A DNA stretch of 64,000 bases from Mycobacterium kansasii ATCC 12478 (GCF_000157895.3 NC_022663.1:1674001-1738000); one strand, 5' to 3'; shown: positions 8,358 through 16,706, counted from the stretch's first letter. A program made the numbers and translations. Notes: generated by a model from the letters alone, not told the origin.

Positions 8358-8380
8358 GTAACTTATCAGCGATAACTTAC
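8358..8380. promoter_or_regulatory. Candidate TetR operator upstream of mmpL13
   Basis: A 23-bp interrupted palindrome with arms GTAAcTTATC and GATAAcTTAC around an AGC centre. Every position is symmetrical except one C in each arm. It lies 54-76 bases upstream of the mmpL13 start. GTTATC/GATAAC-like arms are typical of TetR-family operators, and a tetR gene lies in the same operon. Confidence 0.6.
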
Positions 8381-8567
8381 AGGCGTCAAACAATGCCTGC
8401 CCTACTCACGAACCTGGGTACCGGTACAGTTCACCCGGGAGGCGAAAGCATCGCCTCAACGGCGTTCATACCCCCGGCCGCGACACCCTACCCACGGGTA
8501 AGAATTGCCACCATTTTCCGAATCGTGACTCAGCGATTCCTTAAGGGTGACTCCTACGCTCAGTGAC

Positions 8568-8699
8568 ATGTGGATCGACGACTCGAGTGCCGACGTCATC
8601 AAAGCCGACTTCGAGGCTCTCTACCACGGCGACATGCTGGTGGAAGGCGAGACCTCGGAGCAGCTCGAAGACTGGCACCCGCTGCCTACGGCAAGCTGA
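8568..8699 (+). CDS. Small acidic protein of unknown function (43 aa)
   Basis: The ORF encodes 43 residues beginning MWIDDSSADVIKADFEALYH and ending DWHPLPTAS. It is strongly acidic, with no signal peptide or membrane segment. I do not recognise the family. Support for a real gene comes from its isolated position between two minus-strand genes, the tiny second ORF directly behind it and the strong terminator at 8794-8817 that closes the unit. It is divergent from mmpL13. Alternatives are a leader peptide or the coding part of a dual-function small RNA. Confidence 0.5.
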   Translation: MWIDDSSADVIKADFEALYHGDMLVEGETSEQLEDWHPLPTAS

Positions 8700-8707
8700 G
8701 GCACACC

Positions 8708-8770
8708 ATGGGCATGCTTGCACGGCTCCTTATTGCCGAACCGGCCGTCAGCCGGTGGTTTCGTCGATAA
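8708..8770 (+). CDS. Possible 20-residue peptide downstream of the 43-aa ORF
   Basis: The frame reads MGMLARLLIAEPAVSRWFRR then stop, a short amphipathic or hydrophobic peptide with a basic end. It begins eight bases after the preceding ORF stop and ends 23 bases before the terminator stem. The size is far below normal gene-calling limits, so this is tentative. The tight packing inside one terminated unit is the only reason to list it. Confidence 0.3.
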   Translation: MGMLARLLIAEPAVSRWFRR

Positions 8771-8793
8771 CTGAATCCGTTTACTGAGGTGAG

Positions 8794-8817
8794 CCCCCCG
8801 CCATTGCGGGGGGTTTT
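8794..8817 (+). terminator. Intrinsic terminator of the small-ORF unit
   Basis: A perfect 8-bp stem, CCCCCCGC (8794-8801) paired with GCGGGGGG (8806-8813), closes a CATT loop and is followed by TTTT. It lies between the plus-strand small ORFs and the converging SDR gene that ends at 8832. Canonical hairpin-plus-T terminators are uncommon in mycobacteria. Confidence 0.8.
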
Positions 8818-8831
8818 CCATTTTCCGGCCG

Positions 8832-9584
8832 TCAGCGCGGTGCCATCCGAATGGCGCCGTCCAGCCGGATGACTTCGCCGTTGAGCATCGGGTTTTCGAT
8901 GATGTGCACGGCCAGCGCCGCATACTCGTCGGGGCTGCCCAAGCGCGACGGATGCGGCACCTGCTTGCCCAGCGACTCACGCGCCGGTTCCGGCAATCCG
9001 GCCAGCAGCGGGGTGTCGAACAGGCCGGGCGCGATGGTCATCACCCGGATCAGGTGGCCGGCCAGGTCGCGAGCAATCGGCAGGGTCATGCCGACCACGC
9101 CGCCCTTGGACGCCGAGTAGGCGGCCTGCCCGATCTGACCGTCGAACGCCGCCACCGACGCGGTGTTGACGATGACGCCGCGCTCCTCCCCGATCGGCTC
9201 CGTCTTGGCGATCCGCTCCGCGCCCAGCCGCAGCACGTTGAAGGTACCGACCAGGTTGATGTCCACGACCTTGCGGAACGCGGCCAACGGGAAAACACCG
9301 TCGCGACCCAGGACGCGAATCGCGTTACCGGTGCCGGCGCAGTTGACGACGATGCGCAGCGGACCCAGCGATTCCGCCAGATCCAGCGCACCGGTCACGG
9401 CTGCCTCGTCGGTCACGTCGGCCTGTGCGAAACGCGCGCGATCGCCGAGTTCCGCCACAACGTCGTCGCCTCTGAGGTCCAGCACCACCACCTGCGCCCC
9501 CGCGTCCAGCAGCCGCTTGGTGGTGGCCAGTCCCAGTCCCGATGCGCCCCCAGTAACGACGGCTACGGCGTCCCTGATTTCCAT
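8832..9584 (-). CDS. SDR-family 3-hydroxyacyl-CoA dehydrogenase-like (Rv1144-like)
   Basis: A 250-residue short-chain dehydrogenase of the type-2 3-hydroxyacyl-CoA dehydrogenase (HSD17B10-like) group. The NAD-binding glycine motif is VTGGASGLGLATTKRLLD at about residues 10-27. Next come VVNCAGTG, the catalytic serine in IVNTASVAAFDGQ and the catalytic Tyr/Lys in AAYSASKGG. The C-terminal PHPSRLGSPDEYAALAVHII is conserved in this group. It likely oxidises a branched or short 3-hydroxyacyl-CoA, and it lies next to the racemase Mcr, which suggests methyl-branched fatty-acid or sterol side-chain breakdown. A palindrome at 9619-9636 lies upstream. Confidence 0.88.
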   Translation of the reverse strand: MEIRDAVAVVTGGASGLGLATTKRLLDAGAQVVVLDLRGDDVVAELGDRARFAQADVTDEAAVTGALDLAESLGPLRIVVNCAGTGNAIRVLGRDGVFPLAAFRKVVDINLVGTFNVLRLGAERIAKTEPIGEERGVIVNTASVAAFDGQIGQAAYSASKGGVVGMTLPIARDLAGHLIRVMTIAPGLFDTPLLAGLPEPARESLGKQVPHPSRLGSPDEYAALAVHIIENPMLNGEVIRLDGAIRMAPR

Positions 9585-9618
9585 GCGAGTCCCTTCTCGT
9601 TCAGCACGGTCGAGTACC

Positions 9619-9636
9619 CGACCGACCGGTTGGTCG
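9619..9636. promoter_or_regulatory. Candidate regulator-binding palindrome upstream of the SDR gene
   Basis: The 18 bases CGACCGACCGGTTGGTCG form a palindrome with one mismatched pair, centred on ACC|GGT. It lies 35-52 bases upstream of the SDR start and just beyond the mcr stop. ACCGACCGGTnGGT-type palindromes are commonly bound by mycobacterial TetR-family repressors of acyl-CoA genes; which regulator acts here is unknown. Confidence 0.45.
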
Positions 9637-9639
9637 AGA

Positions 9640-10725
9640 CTATACCCAGTCCTGGAGAACCGCTTCGATGTCGCTCACCGCCGCCACCGGCGGCCGCGGT
9701 TGATCCGGGGCGGTGCGCGAGAATCGCGGCGCCGGCATCGGCTGCGGGCTGCCGTTGACCTCGTAAAAGGTATTTCGCTCGGCGATATGCGGCTCGTTGT
9801 GCACCTCGCCGAACGCCAGCACCGGCGTCACGCAGGCGTCGGTGTCGGCGAACACCTTGGCCCAATGGTCGCGGTCGTGCCGGCCGAACGCGTCGGTCAA
9901 CACCGCGCGCAGTTCGGGCCACCGGGTCACGTCGTTCTGCGCGGGTAGGTCGGCCGCGTCCAGACCCAGCCCGGACAGCATGGCGGCATAGAACTGCGGC
10001 TCGATGGCACCCACCGCGACATAGCGGCCGTCGGCGCACTCGTAGGTGTCGTAGTAGGGCGCGCCGCCGTCGAGCATGTTGGTGCCGCGCACGTCGGTCC
10101 ACATACCGGTGGCGCGCATCGCCCACATCATCTGGACCAGCACGCTGGAGCCGTCGACCATCGCCGCGTCGATGACCTGCCCCTTGCCGGAACTCTGGCG
10201 CTCCCACAGCGCTGCCAGGATGCCGACGAGGAGAAACATCGAGCCGCCGCCGAAGTCGCCGACCAGGTTCAGCGGCGGCACCGGCCGCTCGTTGACCCGG
10301 CCGATGGCATGCAGGATGCCGTTCAGCGAGATGTAGTTGATGTCGTGACCGGCCTGCTGGCTGCGCGGCCCGGCCTGACCCCAGCCGGTCATCCGGGCGT
10401 AGACGAGCCGGTCGTTGACTGTGGCGCAGTCCTCGGGACCAAGGCCCAGCCGCTCGGTGACGCCGGGACGGTAGCCCTCGATCAGCACGTCGGCCTTGGC
10501 GACGAGTTTGAGGACGAGCTCGCGCCCCTGGTCGGACTTGAGGTCAGCGGTGATGATGCGGCGGTTACGCAGCATCGCGTCTTTCGCGACACCTCCCGAA
10601 CCCGCTGCGGGACGGTCGATACGCACCACGTCGGCTCCGAGATCGCCCAGGATCATCGCGGCGTGCGGGCCAGGCCCGATCCCCGCCAGCTCGACAACGC
10701 GCAACCCATGTAGCGGTCCTGCCAT
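9640..10725 (-). CDS. mcr: Alpha-methylacyl-CoA racemase (family III CoA transferase fold)
   Basis: A 361-residue orthologue of M. tuberculosis Mcr (Rv1143), which interconverts (2R)- and (2S)-methylacyl-CoA so that branched acyl chains can enter beta-oxidation. The N-terminal CoA-transferase III block LHGLRVVELAGIGPGPHAAM is intact. The catalytic pair falls at H127 (AGHDINY) and D157 (NLVGDFGGGSM), one residue later than the known H126/D156 of the M. tuberculosis enzyme. GYRPGVTERLGLGPED is the conserved CoA-binding block. The ATG at 10723-10725 reproduces the family length. It is divergent from echA10. Confidence 0.92.
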   Translation of the reverse strand: MAGPLHGLRVVELAGIGPGPHAAMILGDLGADVVRIDRPAAGSGGVAKDAMLRNRRIITADLKSDQGRELVLKLVAKADVLIEGYRPGVTERLGLGPEDCATVNDRLVYARMTGWGQAGPRSQQAGHDINYISLNGILHAIGRVNERPVPPLNLVGDFGGGSMFLLVGILAALWERQSSGKGQVIDAAMVDGSSVLVQMMWAMRATGMWTDVRGTNMLDGGAPYYDTYECADGRYVAVGAIEPQFYAAMLSGLGLDAADLPAQNDVTRWPELRAVLTDAFGRHDRDHWAKVFADTDACVTPVLAFGEVHNEPHIAERNTFYEVNGSPQPMPAPRFSRTAPDQPRPPVAAVSDIEAVLQDWV

Positions 10726-10816
10726 TGATGTACCGACCTTTCGTCCGCGGTGACGTCGTTCGCATCTTTGCAGCCGCAGCCGACGACCCTGCATCCGGTC
10801 GCCTAAGGTGAGCCCC

Positions 10817-11626
10817 ATGCCGGGGCAGGACGGGATCGACACGCTGGCGCCGGTCGCCGGACTTGACGTCACGTTGACCGACGGTGTGCTGTCGGTGACC
10901 ATCGACCGGCCCGCGACGCTGAATTCGCTGACGGCGGCGGTGCTGGCGGGTATCGCCGATGCGATGGAGCGCGCGGCCACCGATCCGCGGGTCCGGGTAG
11001 TGCGCCTCGGCGGAACGGGTCGGGGCTTTTGCTCCGGGGCCGGGATGAGCGCCGAGGATGTGGTTCGCGGCAAGTCCCGCACCGAAACCATCGCGGAGAT
11101 CAACCGGGCGATCCGGGCCATCACGGCGCTGCCGCATCCGGTGGTCGCCGTGGTTCAGGGTCCGGCCGCCGGGGTCGGGGTTTCGCTTGCCCTGGCAAGT
11201 GACCTCGTATTGGCTTCCGAGGAAGCATTTTTCATGCTGGCGTTCACCAAGATCGGCTTGATGCCCGACGGCGGAGCGTCGGCGTTGGTGGCCGCCGCGG
11301 TCGGCCGCATCCGGGCGATGCGGATGGCCCTGCTGCCGGAGCGATTGCCGGCCGCCGAGGCGCTGTCGTGGGGTCTGGTCAGCGCGGTTTATCCGGCCGA
11401 GGACTTCGAAAACCAAGTGGGCCAGGTCATTTCGAGGTTACTGGCGGGTCCGGCCGTCGCGTTCGCCAAGACCAAGGACGCGATCAACGCGGCCACGCTC
11501 ACCGAGCTGGACCACGCTCTGGAGCGGGAATTCGCGGGCCAGTCGGTCCTGTTGCGATCGCCCGACTTCGCCGAGGGCGCAAGGGCATTCCAGCAGCGCC
11601 GCACGCCGACGTTCACCGACTCCTGA
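10817..11626 (+). CDS. echA10: Enoyl-CoA hydratase/isomerase family protein EchA10
   Basis: A 269-residue crotonase-fold protein at the position of Rv1142c. Crotonase landmarks are TIDRPATLNSLTAAVL near residue 36, the first oxyanion strand GRGFCSGAGMSAED, and the second oxyanion block VVQGPAAGVGVSLALASDLV. The two acidic residues of classical hydratases are not obvious: FTKIGLMPDGGAS carries Asp where Glu is usual, so isomerase or another crotonase activity is possible. M. tuberculosis has a second copy (echA11) next to it that is absent here. I use the ATG at 10817; a GTG nine bases earlier is in frame. Confidence 0.85.
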   Translation: MPGQDGIDTLAPVAGLDVTLTDGVLSVTIDRPATLNSLTAAVLAGIADAMERAATDPRVRVVRLGGTGRGFCSGAGMSAEDVVRGKSRTETIAEINRAIRAITALPHPVVAVVQGPAAGVGVSLALASDLVLASEEAFFMLAFTKIGLMPDGGASALVAAAVGRIRAMRMALLPERLPAAEALSWGLVSAVYPAEDFENQVGQVISRLLAGPAVAFAKTKDAINAATLTELDHALEREFAGQSVLLRSPDFAEGARAFQQRRTPTFTDS

Positions 11627-11742
11627 TTGCCCCGGCGGTTGGGCCGGACTGGCGGCGTCTCGAGTCCGGGACGAAGCGGCAATCCTTACCGGCGGCGGCT
11701 CCGAATAACGTTGGACAACGTAAAAGACCCCCGGAGATCCCA

Positions 11743-13113
11743 TTGTCAGCTGGACAGGTCAACTGCCTCGTTACCGGAGCGACCGGCTATATCGGTGCCC
11801 GACTGGTACCACTCCTGCTGGACCAGGGCCATCGCGTTCGCGCCCTGGCCCGCGACCCGAACAAGCTGGCAGACGTGCCATGGCGGGAGCGGGCCGAGCT
11901 GGCCCGGGGCGACCTCGGTGACGTCGATTCGCTCATCACCGCTTTCGACGGCATCGACGTGGTGTATTACCTGGTCCATTCGATGGGCACCGCCACGGAC
12001 TTCGCCGCCGAGGAAGCCCGGGCCGTGCGCAACGTCGTGACGGCAGCGCGACGTGCCGGAGTGCGACGTCTGGTGTACCTCGGCGGGCTGCACCCCGAAG
12101 GCCGCAAACTCTCACCCCACCTCGAGTCGCGCCGGGCGGTGGGTGACACGCTGATCGAATCAGGTATCGAGACCGTCGTGCTGAAGGCCGCAGTGGTGGT
12201 CGGATCGGGATCGGCGTCGTTCGAGATGATCAGGCACCTCACCGACCGGTTGCCGGTAATGACCACGCCGAAGTGGGTCCACAACCGCATCCAGCCGATT
12301 GCCGTACATGACGCGCTGTACTACCTGGTGGCGGCGGCCACGGTAGCGGTGCCGTCGTCTCGGACATGGGACATCGGCGGCCCAGATGTCTTGGAGTACG
12401 GCGACATGATGCGGATATACGCCGAGGTAGCCGGACTGCACCAGCGCCGGTTGGTGGTGCTTCCATTCCTGACACCGAGGATTGCCAGCCTGTGGGTCGG
12501 CACCGTGACACCGATCCCGTCCGGTCTGGCGCGGCCCCTGATCGAGTCGCTGGAATGCGATGCGGTGATGCGCAACTCGGATATCGACGCCATCGTCGGG
12601 CCACCGCCGGGTGGTCTGACCGGTTATCGCCAGGCGGTTGAGTTGGCGCTCGAGCGCGCGGCCCGGGGGCGGCCGGCCCCGACCTGGGACTCGCTGCACT
12701 CCGAGCCCGCCGACCTGCTGCCCAGCGACCCGAAGTGGGCCGGCGAAATCGTCTACAGCGACGTCTGCACCGCCGCGACTACCGCCGCGCCCGAGGACAT
12801 CTGGACATCCGCTCAAGACGCCGTCAACAGCGGCCGGTGGTACTCGTTCATCTTGGCGTCCGGGGGGCGGCGCTCGGGGCAGCGGTGGCGCGTGGCCGAA
12901 CGCAGCGCGACCACATTGCGGTTGGCTGCCGCCACCCGGTTACCCGGGCCGGTGTGGCTGGAGATCACGGTCACGCCCCGGCGCAGGTACACCCAGCGGG
13001 CGATTGTCTATCCCCGCGGCATCCCGGGCCGGTTGTCCTGGGCGATGCTGCGGCCCCTCTACACCGCCGCGCTGCGTGCGCTGGCAGCTGACGTCATCGC
13101 GTCGGCCGGATAG
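11743..13113 (+). CDS. NAD(P)-binding epimerase-like protein with C-terminal DUF2867
   Basis: A 456-residue protein. The N-terminal extended Rossmann domain starts CLVTGATGYIGARLVPLLLD, continues VVYYLVHSMG and RLVYLGGLHP, and carries the GSASFEMIRHLTDRLPVMTT block of atypical SDRs related to NDUFA9/YcjX-type proteins. The C-terminal ~140 residues (WYSFILASGGRRSGQRWRVA) match DUF2867. The start is a TTG at 11743 preceded by CCGGAG seven bases upstream; no ATG or GTG fits. It is a clear paralogue of the protein at 13831-14991, which lacks DUF2867. The reaction is unknown. Confidence 0.75.
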   Translation: MSAGQVNCLVTGATGYIGARLVPLLLDQGHRVRALARDPNKLADVPWRERAELARGDLGDVDSLITAFDGIDVVYYLVHSMGTATDFAAEEARAVRNVVTAARRAGVRRLVYLGGLHPEGRKLSPHLESRRAVGDTLIESGIETVVLKAAVVVGSGSASFEMIRHLTDRLPVMTTPKWVHNRIQPIAVHDALYYLVAAATVAVPSSRTWDIGGPDVLEYGDMMRIYAEVAGLHQRRLVVLPFLTPRIASLWVGTVTPIPSGLARPLIESLECDAVMRNSDIDAIVGPPPGGLTGYRQAVELALERAARGRPAPTWDSLHSEPADLLPSDPKWAGEIVYSDVCTAATTAAPEDIWTSAQDAVNSGRWYSFILASGGRRSGQRWRVAERSATTLRLAAATRLPGPVWLEITVTPRRRYTQRAIVYPRGIPGRLSWAMLRPLYTAALRALAADVIASAG

Positions 13114-13117
13114 CCGA

Positions 13118-13834
13118 TCAGACGCCGAACAACGGCGGCAACGCAAGCACCATGATCAAGCCCCACACCGCGTGGGTCAGGATCGGCGCAAGCACACCGC
13201 CGGTGAAACGCCGCTCCCACGCACACACCGTTCCCAGGATGACCGCAGCGAATCCCAGCATCGGGTTGCCGGTGGCCATGATGGCCGCGACGTACACCAC
13301 CGTGGAGAGCAGTACCGGATAGAAGCGGCCCAGCGCGGTGTACAGCGCGCCGCGGAAGAACATCTCCTCGGCGATACCGTTGATCAAGGTGATCAGGACA
13401 ACGAGAACCGATCCGTGCTCGGCGAATCGCAGGACGCGGGCAATCAGGTCGGACACGGCCGGGATTTCCCTGGTGACCAAGCCGCCCAGAACAAACACGC
13501 CACCGAGAACCAGGCCCACCGTGGTGCCGGTGATCACCGGACGCTGGTTGCGTCCCCGCCAACAGATACCGCCGAGATGCAACGGTCCGGACGCCAGTGC
13601 CCCGACAGCCCAGATCACGGCCAGGCCCAGCGTCAGCCAGTGGAACGTCGACTCCCCGGGGCGGCGACTCATCGACAGGCCCAGCACCGCCGCACCGATC
13701 AGCAGCACGACGCCGACCACGATGCGCCGCCGCAGCACTATCGCAGGTGGCTCATGATGCGGCACTGCGACATTGGTCATCGCACGGCGAAGATCCTGGA
13801 TCGCTCGGGGGCGGGGCGTGGTGGATTGGCTCAT
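13118..13834 (-). CDS. CPBP-family intramembrane metalloprotease
   Basis: A 238-residue integral membrane protein with about six to eight hydrophobic segments. It carries the CAAX-protease/bacteriocin-processing (CPBP, Abi) signature: motif 1 INGIAEEMFFRGALY supplies the catalytic Glu-Glu and Arg, and a late LTHAVWGLIM supplies a metal-binding histidine. The family cleaves or protects against peptides in the membrane; the substrate here is unknown. Its start overlaps the stop of the upstream NAD(P)-binding gene (13831-13834), so the two are co-translated. It probably corresponds to the membrane gene near Rv1140 in M. tuberculosis. Confidence 0.8.
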   Translation of the reverse strand: MSQSTTPRPRAIQDLRRAMTNVAVPHHEPPAIVLRRRIVVGVVLLIGAAVLGLSMSRRPGESTFHWLTLGLAVIWAVGALASGPLHLGGICWRGRNQRPVITGTTVGLVLGGVFVLGGLVTREIPAVSDLIARVLRFAEHGSVLVVLITLINGIAEEMFFRGALYTALGRFYPVLLSTVVYVAAIMATGNPMLGFAAVILGTVCAWERRFTGGVLAPILTHAVWGLIMVLALPPLFGV

Positions 13835-14991
13835 GCGGGCAGAACTTTCGGAGTCAGGGCGATGAGGATGTCCAGACTAGTTCGCAGTGCGCCGGCGAGT
13901 GGGCCGGGGACGATGTTCAGCAGCTTCAACGTGGGTCGCGCGAGGGGTGGCGTCACCGCGCGGGCGAGCCGCCGGATGCGCAGCGCGTCCCCACCGGCCC
14001 AGGAGGGATCGGAATCCGCGAGGTGATGGGGATCGGCCAGCACGTTGACCGGAGCCGGCGGCGCATGCGGGTCGTCCGCCAAGGCCAGCGCGATGGCGTC
14101 CTCGACGCCGAGCAACCCACCGGGTGGATCGGGCACCCGGTCTCGCAGGCCGGTCGCGGAGGCCCGCATCGGGTGATCCAGTGATTCGACCAGGCCCGCG
14201 GCCAGGCCCGGCGGAATGGGCAACGCGGCCGCCGTGATGCGCGACGCTATCGCGGTATCGAGCGTGTTGCCCACCGGCACCGCGGCGTGCCATCTGCCGC
14301 AAATGCGGGCGTAGGCCTCGAGCAGCCGCCGGTAGGACGTGGTGTCGGGTCCACAAATGTCGTAGGCACCCGCCGGCACCCGGTCCGAGTCGGCGGCGGC
14401 CACCAGGTAATGCAGCACGTCGCGAACCGAGATCGGGTCGATCGGGTTGTCCATCCAGTTCGGCATCGGCATGACCGGGAACCGATCTCCGACATAGCGC
14501 AGCATCTCGAACGACGTCGACCCGGCGCCGATGATGATCGCCGCGCCCAGCCACACCAGTTCCGGGCCGTTCTCGACGGTCAGGGCCGCCGCCACTTCGG
14601 CCCTGCTGGTCAGGTGCTGGGACAGCGCCTCGTCTTCGGGGGCGTCGGGCACGAAGCCACCCAGGTAGACGATGCGTCGCACTCCGGCAGCGCGGGCGGC
14701 GACGGCCACGTTGGCGGCCGCGGCGTTGTCGCTGTCCCGGAATCCGGGTTGACCGATCCCGTGGACCAGGTAGTAGACGACGTCGATGTGACCCGCGGCG
14801 TCCATCGCGGCCCGCGCCGACGCGGGATCCGAGGCGTCGAGCAGGACCGGTGTCACGTCGTCGGACCAGCCCAACCGCCGCAGGCGAGCCAGGTTCCGGC
14901 TGGCGGCCAGGACTTTGTGGCCGTCGGCGAGGAGCGCTGTCACGAGGCGCGATCCGACATAGCCGGTGGCGCCGGTGACCAGAATCCGCAT
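13831..14991 (-). CDS. NAD(P)-binding atypical SDR (NDUFA9-like)
   Basis: A 386-residue extended Rossmann protein starting MRILVTGATGYVGSRLVTAL, with VVYYLVHGIGQPGF, RRIVYLGGFVPD and GSTSFEMLRYVGDRFPVMP. The same landmarks occur in the plus-strand paralogue at 11743-13113. After about residue 300 it diverges and lacks DUF2867, ending instead with an alanine/leucine-rich tail. It is the first gene of a two-gene unit with the CPBP protease and lies divergent from the type III polyketide synthase. A lipid- or quinone-modifying redox role is plausible from the context but not shown. Confidence 0.75.
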   Translation of the reverse strand: MRILVTGATGYVGSRLVTALLADGHKVLAASRNLARLRRLGWSDDVTPVLLDASDPASARAAMDAAGHIDVVYYLVHGIGQPGFRDSDNAAAANVAVAARAAGVRRIVYLGGFVPDAPEDEALSQHLTSRAEVAAALTVENGPELVWLGAAIIIGAGSTSFEMLRYVGDRFPVMPMPNWMDNPIDPISVRDVLHYLVAAADSDRVPAGAYDICGPDTTSYRRLLEAYARICGRWHAAVPVGNTLDTAIASRITAAALPIPPGLAAGLVESLDHPMRASATGLRDRVPDPPGGLLGVEDAIALALADDPHAPPAPVNVLADPHHLADSDPSWAGGDALRIRRLARAVTPPLARPTLKLLNIVPGPLAGALRTSLDILIALTPKVLPA

Positions 14992-15077
14992 GACATCCAA
15001 GCTAGCCGCACGGCGGCGAATGGCAGGCGATGGCACCGGCTGTGAACCGATCCGGCGGCGCCGACGTGACTCCCCAC

Positions 15078-16202
15078 ATGAATACATTCACAGGGGGTAG
15101 GCCGGCGCGTGTCGCTGCGCAGGCGAGTTCGGTATTGACGACTTCGGCTTTGACGACGAGCCCGTGCGTAGCCGGCGTGGCGGTGGCATTCCCACAACAC
15201 CGGTACAGCCAGGACGAAACCATCGGTGCGCTGATGACCTTTGCCGGCCCGGATTTTCGCCGATTCGCCAACAGCAGCGGAGTCACCGCACGCCATACCG
15301 CGCTGCCGTTGTCTCGCTACGGCCATCTGAGCGGCTTCACCGAAGCAAACGACGCCTGGGTCGACGTCGCCCTCGACCTGGGTGGGCAGGCACTGCTGGC
15401 AGCGCTCGATGACGCCAGGGTCAAGCCCGCGGATGTCGATGTCGTCTTTTCGACGACGGTGACCGGGCTGGCCGTGCCGACCCTGGAAGCGCGCCTGGCC
15501 ACCCGGGTGGGGCTGCGCCAGGACGTCAAACGCATTCCGCTGTTCGGGCTGGGCTGCGTGGCCGGCGCCGCCGGGGTAGCGCGCGTGCATGACTACCTGC
15601 GGGGCTTCCCCAACCAGGTCGCAGCGCTGCTGGCGGTGGAACTGTGCTCGCTGACCGTTCAGCGTAACGACCACTCGGTGGCCAATCTCGTCGCGTCCAG
15701 CCTGTTCGGTGACGGCGCCGCCGCGGTCGTCGCAATGGGGGCCGAGCTGGCTTCCGGAAGGCGGGCCGGGCCCAGGCTGCTGGCCAGCCGCAGCCGGACC
15801 TACCCCGACACCGAGGACGTACTGGGCTGGGAGATCGGCAGTGACGGGTTCCGGATCGTGTTATCCGTCGAGGTGGCGACTGTCGTGGAGAAATACGTGG
15901 CCGACGATATCCGCAATTTCCTGGGTGACCATGGGTTGACCACGGCCGACGTGTCGACGTGGGTGCTGCACGCGGCCGGGCCCAGGGTCATCGACGCCGT
16001 CGAGAATGCCCTCGAGCTACCCGTTCATGCCCTGGATCGCACCCGAGACTCATTGCGCGACAACGGCAACCTGTCGTCGGTGTCGGTGCTGGACGTGCTT
16101 AGGGCCACCATGGCCGATCCGCCGCCGCCACCGGGATCGTTTGGGATCATGATCGCCATGGGCCCGGGTTTTTCTTCCGAATTCGTACTGCTCGGCTGGT
16201 AG
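15078..16202 (+). CDS. Type III polyketide synthase (chalcone synthase-like)
   Basis: A 374-residue ketosynthase that condenses malonyl units onto a CoA starter. The Cys-His-Asn triad is complete: C160 in FGLGCVAGAAG, H298 in WVLHAAGP and N331 in DNGNLSSVSVL. The GDGAAAVV and C-terminal AMGPGFSSEFVLL blocks of the thiolase fold are present. It is followed after three bases by an isoprenylcysteine-methyltransferase-like gene and then, overlapping, by an FAD oxygenase. This order is found in Streptomyces srsABC, which makes methylated and hydroxylated alkylresorcinol (phenolic) lipids. A long-chain alkylresorcinol or alkylpyrone product is therefore the best guess. M. tuberculosis has only the last two genes at this place. 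Confidence 0.88.
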   Translation: MNTFTGGRPARVAAQASSVLTTSALTTSPCVAGVAVAFPQHRYSQDETIGALMTFAGPDFRRFANSSGVTARHTALPLSRYGHLSGFTEANDAWVDVALDLGGQALLAALDDARVKPADVDVVFSTTVTGLAVPTLEARLATRVGLRQDVKRIPLFGLGCVAGAAGVARVHDYLRGFPNQVAALLAVELCSLTVQRNDHSVANLVASSLFGDGAAAVVAMGAELASGRRAGPRLLASRSRTYPDTEDVLGWEIGSDGFRIVLSVEVATVVEKYVADDIRNFLGDHGLTTADVSTWVLHAAGPRVIDAVENALELPVHALDRTRDSLRDNGNLSSVSVLDVLRATMADPPPPPGSFGIMIAMGPGFSSEFVLLGW

Positions 16203-16205
16203 GCC

Positions 16206-16706
16206 ATGTATTACCTGCTGGTCCTGGCCGTCGGCGTGGAACGACTGGCCGAGCTGATCGTGGCCAGGCGCAACGCGCGCTGGTCTTTCGCTCAGGGCGG
16301 CAAGGAGTTCGGCCGTCCCCACTACGTCGTGATGGTCACTCTGCACACCGCGCTGCTGCTCGGCTGCCTCGTCGAACCCTGGGCGCTGCACCGGCCGTTC
16401 ATTCCCTGGCTGGGCTGGCCGATGGTGGGTGTGCTGCTGCTCAGCCAGGGGCTGCGCTGGTGGTGCGTCAAGTCGCTGGGACGACGCTGGAACACCCGGG
16501 TCATCGTGTTGCCGCACGAGCCGTTGGTGCGGCGGGGGCCCTACCGGCTGATGCACCACCCGAACTATGTTGCGGTGGTGGCCGAAGGGTTCGCGCTGCC
16601 GATGGTGCACACCGCATGGTTGACCGCACTCGGTTTCACCGTGGCCAACGCCATGTTGTTGACGGTGCGCCTGCGGGTGGAGAACTCCGTGTTGGGCTAT
16701 TCATGA
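16206..16706 (+). CDS. Isoprenylcysteine carboxyl methyltransferase-like membrane methyltransferase (SrsB-like)
   Basis: A 166-residue protein with about four hydrophobic segments, corresponding to Rv1139c. The ICMT/PEMT SAM-binding signature is visible near the C-terminus: GPYRLMHHPNYVAVVAEGFA, where the HPNY and the later glutamate contact SAM and the active site. In Streptomyces the homologous SrsB methylates alkylresorcinols, which fits the polyketide synthase three bases upstream. Its stop overlaps the next start (ATGA at 16703-16706), giving tight coupling to the flavoprotein. Confidence 0.85.
   Translation: MYYLLVLAVGVERLAELIVARRNARWSFAQGGKEFGRPHYVVMVTLHTALLLGCLVEPWALHRPFIPWLGWPMVGVLLLSQGLRWWCVKSLGRRWNTRVIVLPHEPLVRRGPYRLMHHPNYVAVVAEGFALPMVHTAWLTALGFTVANAMLLTVRLRVENSVLGYS

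Noticed and set aside
10808..10816. GTG start for echA10
   Set aside because: Possible but adds only three residues; the ATG at 10817 matches the family start better.
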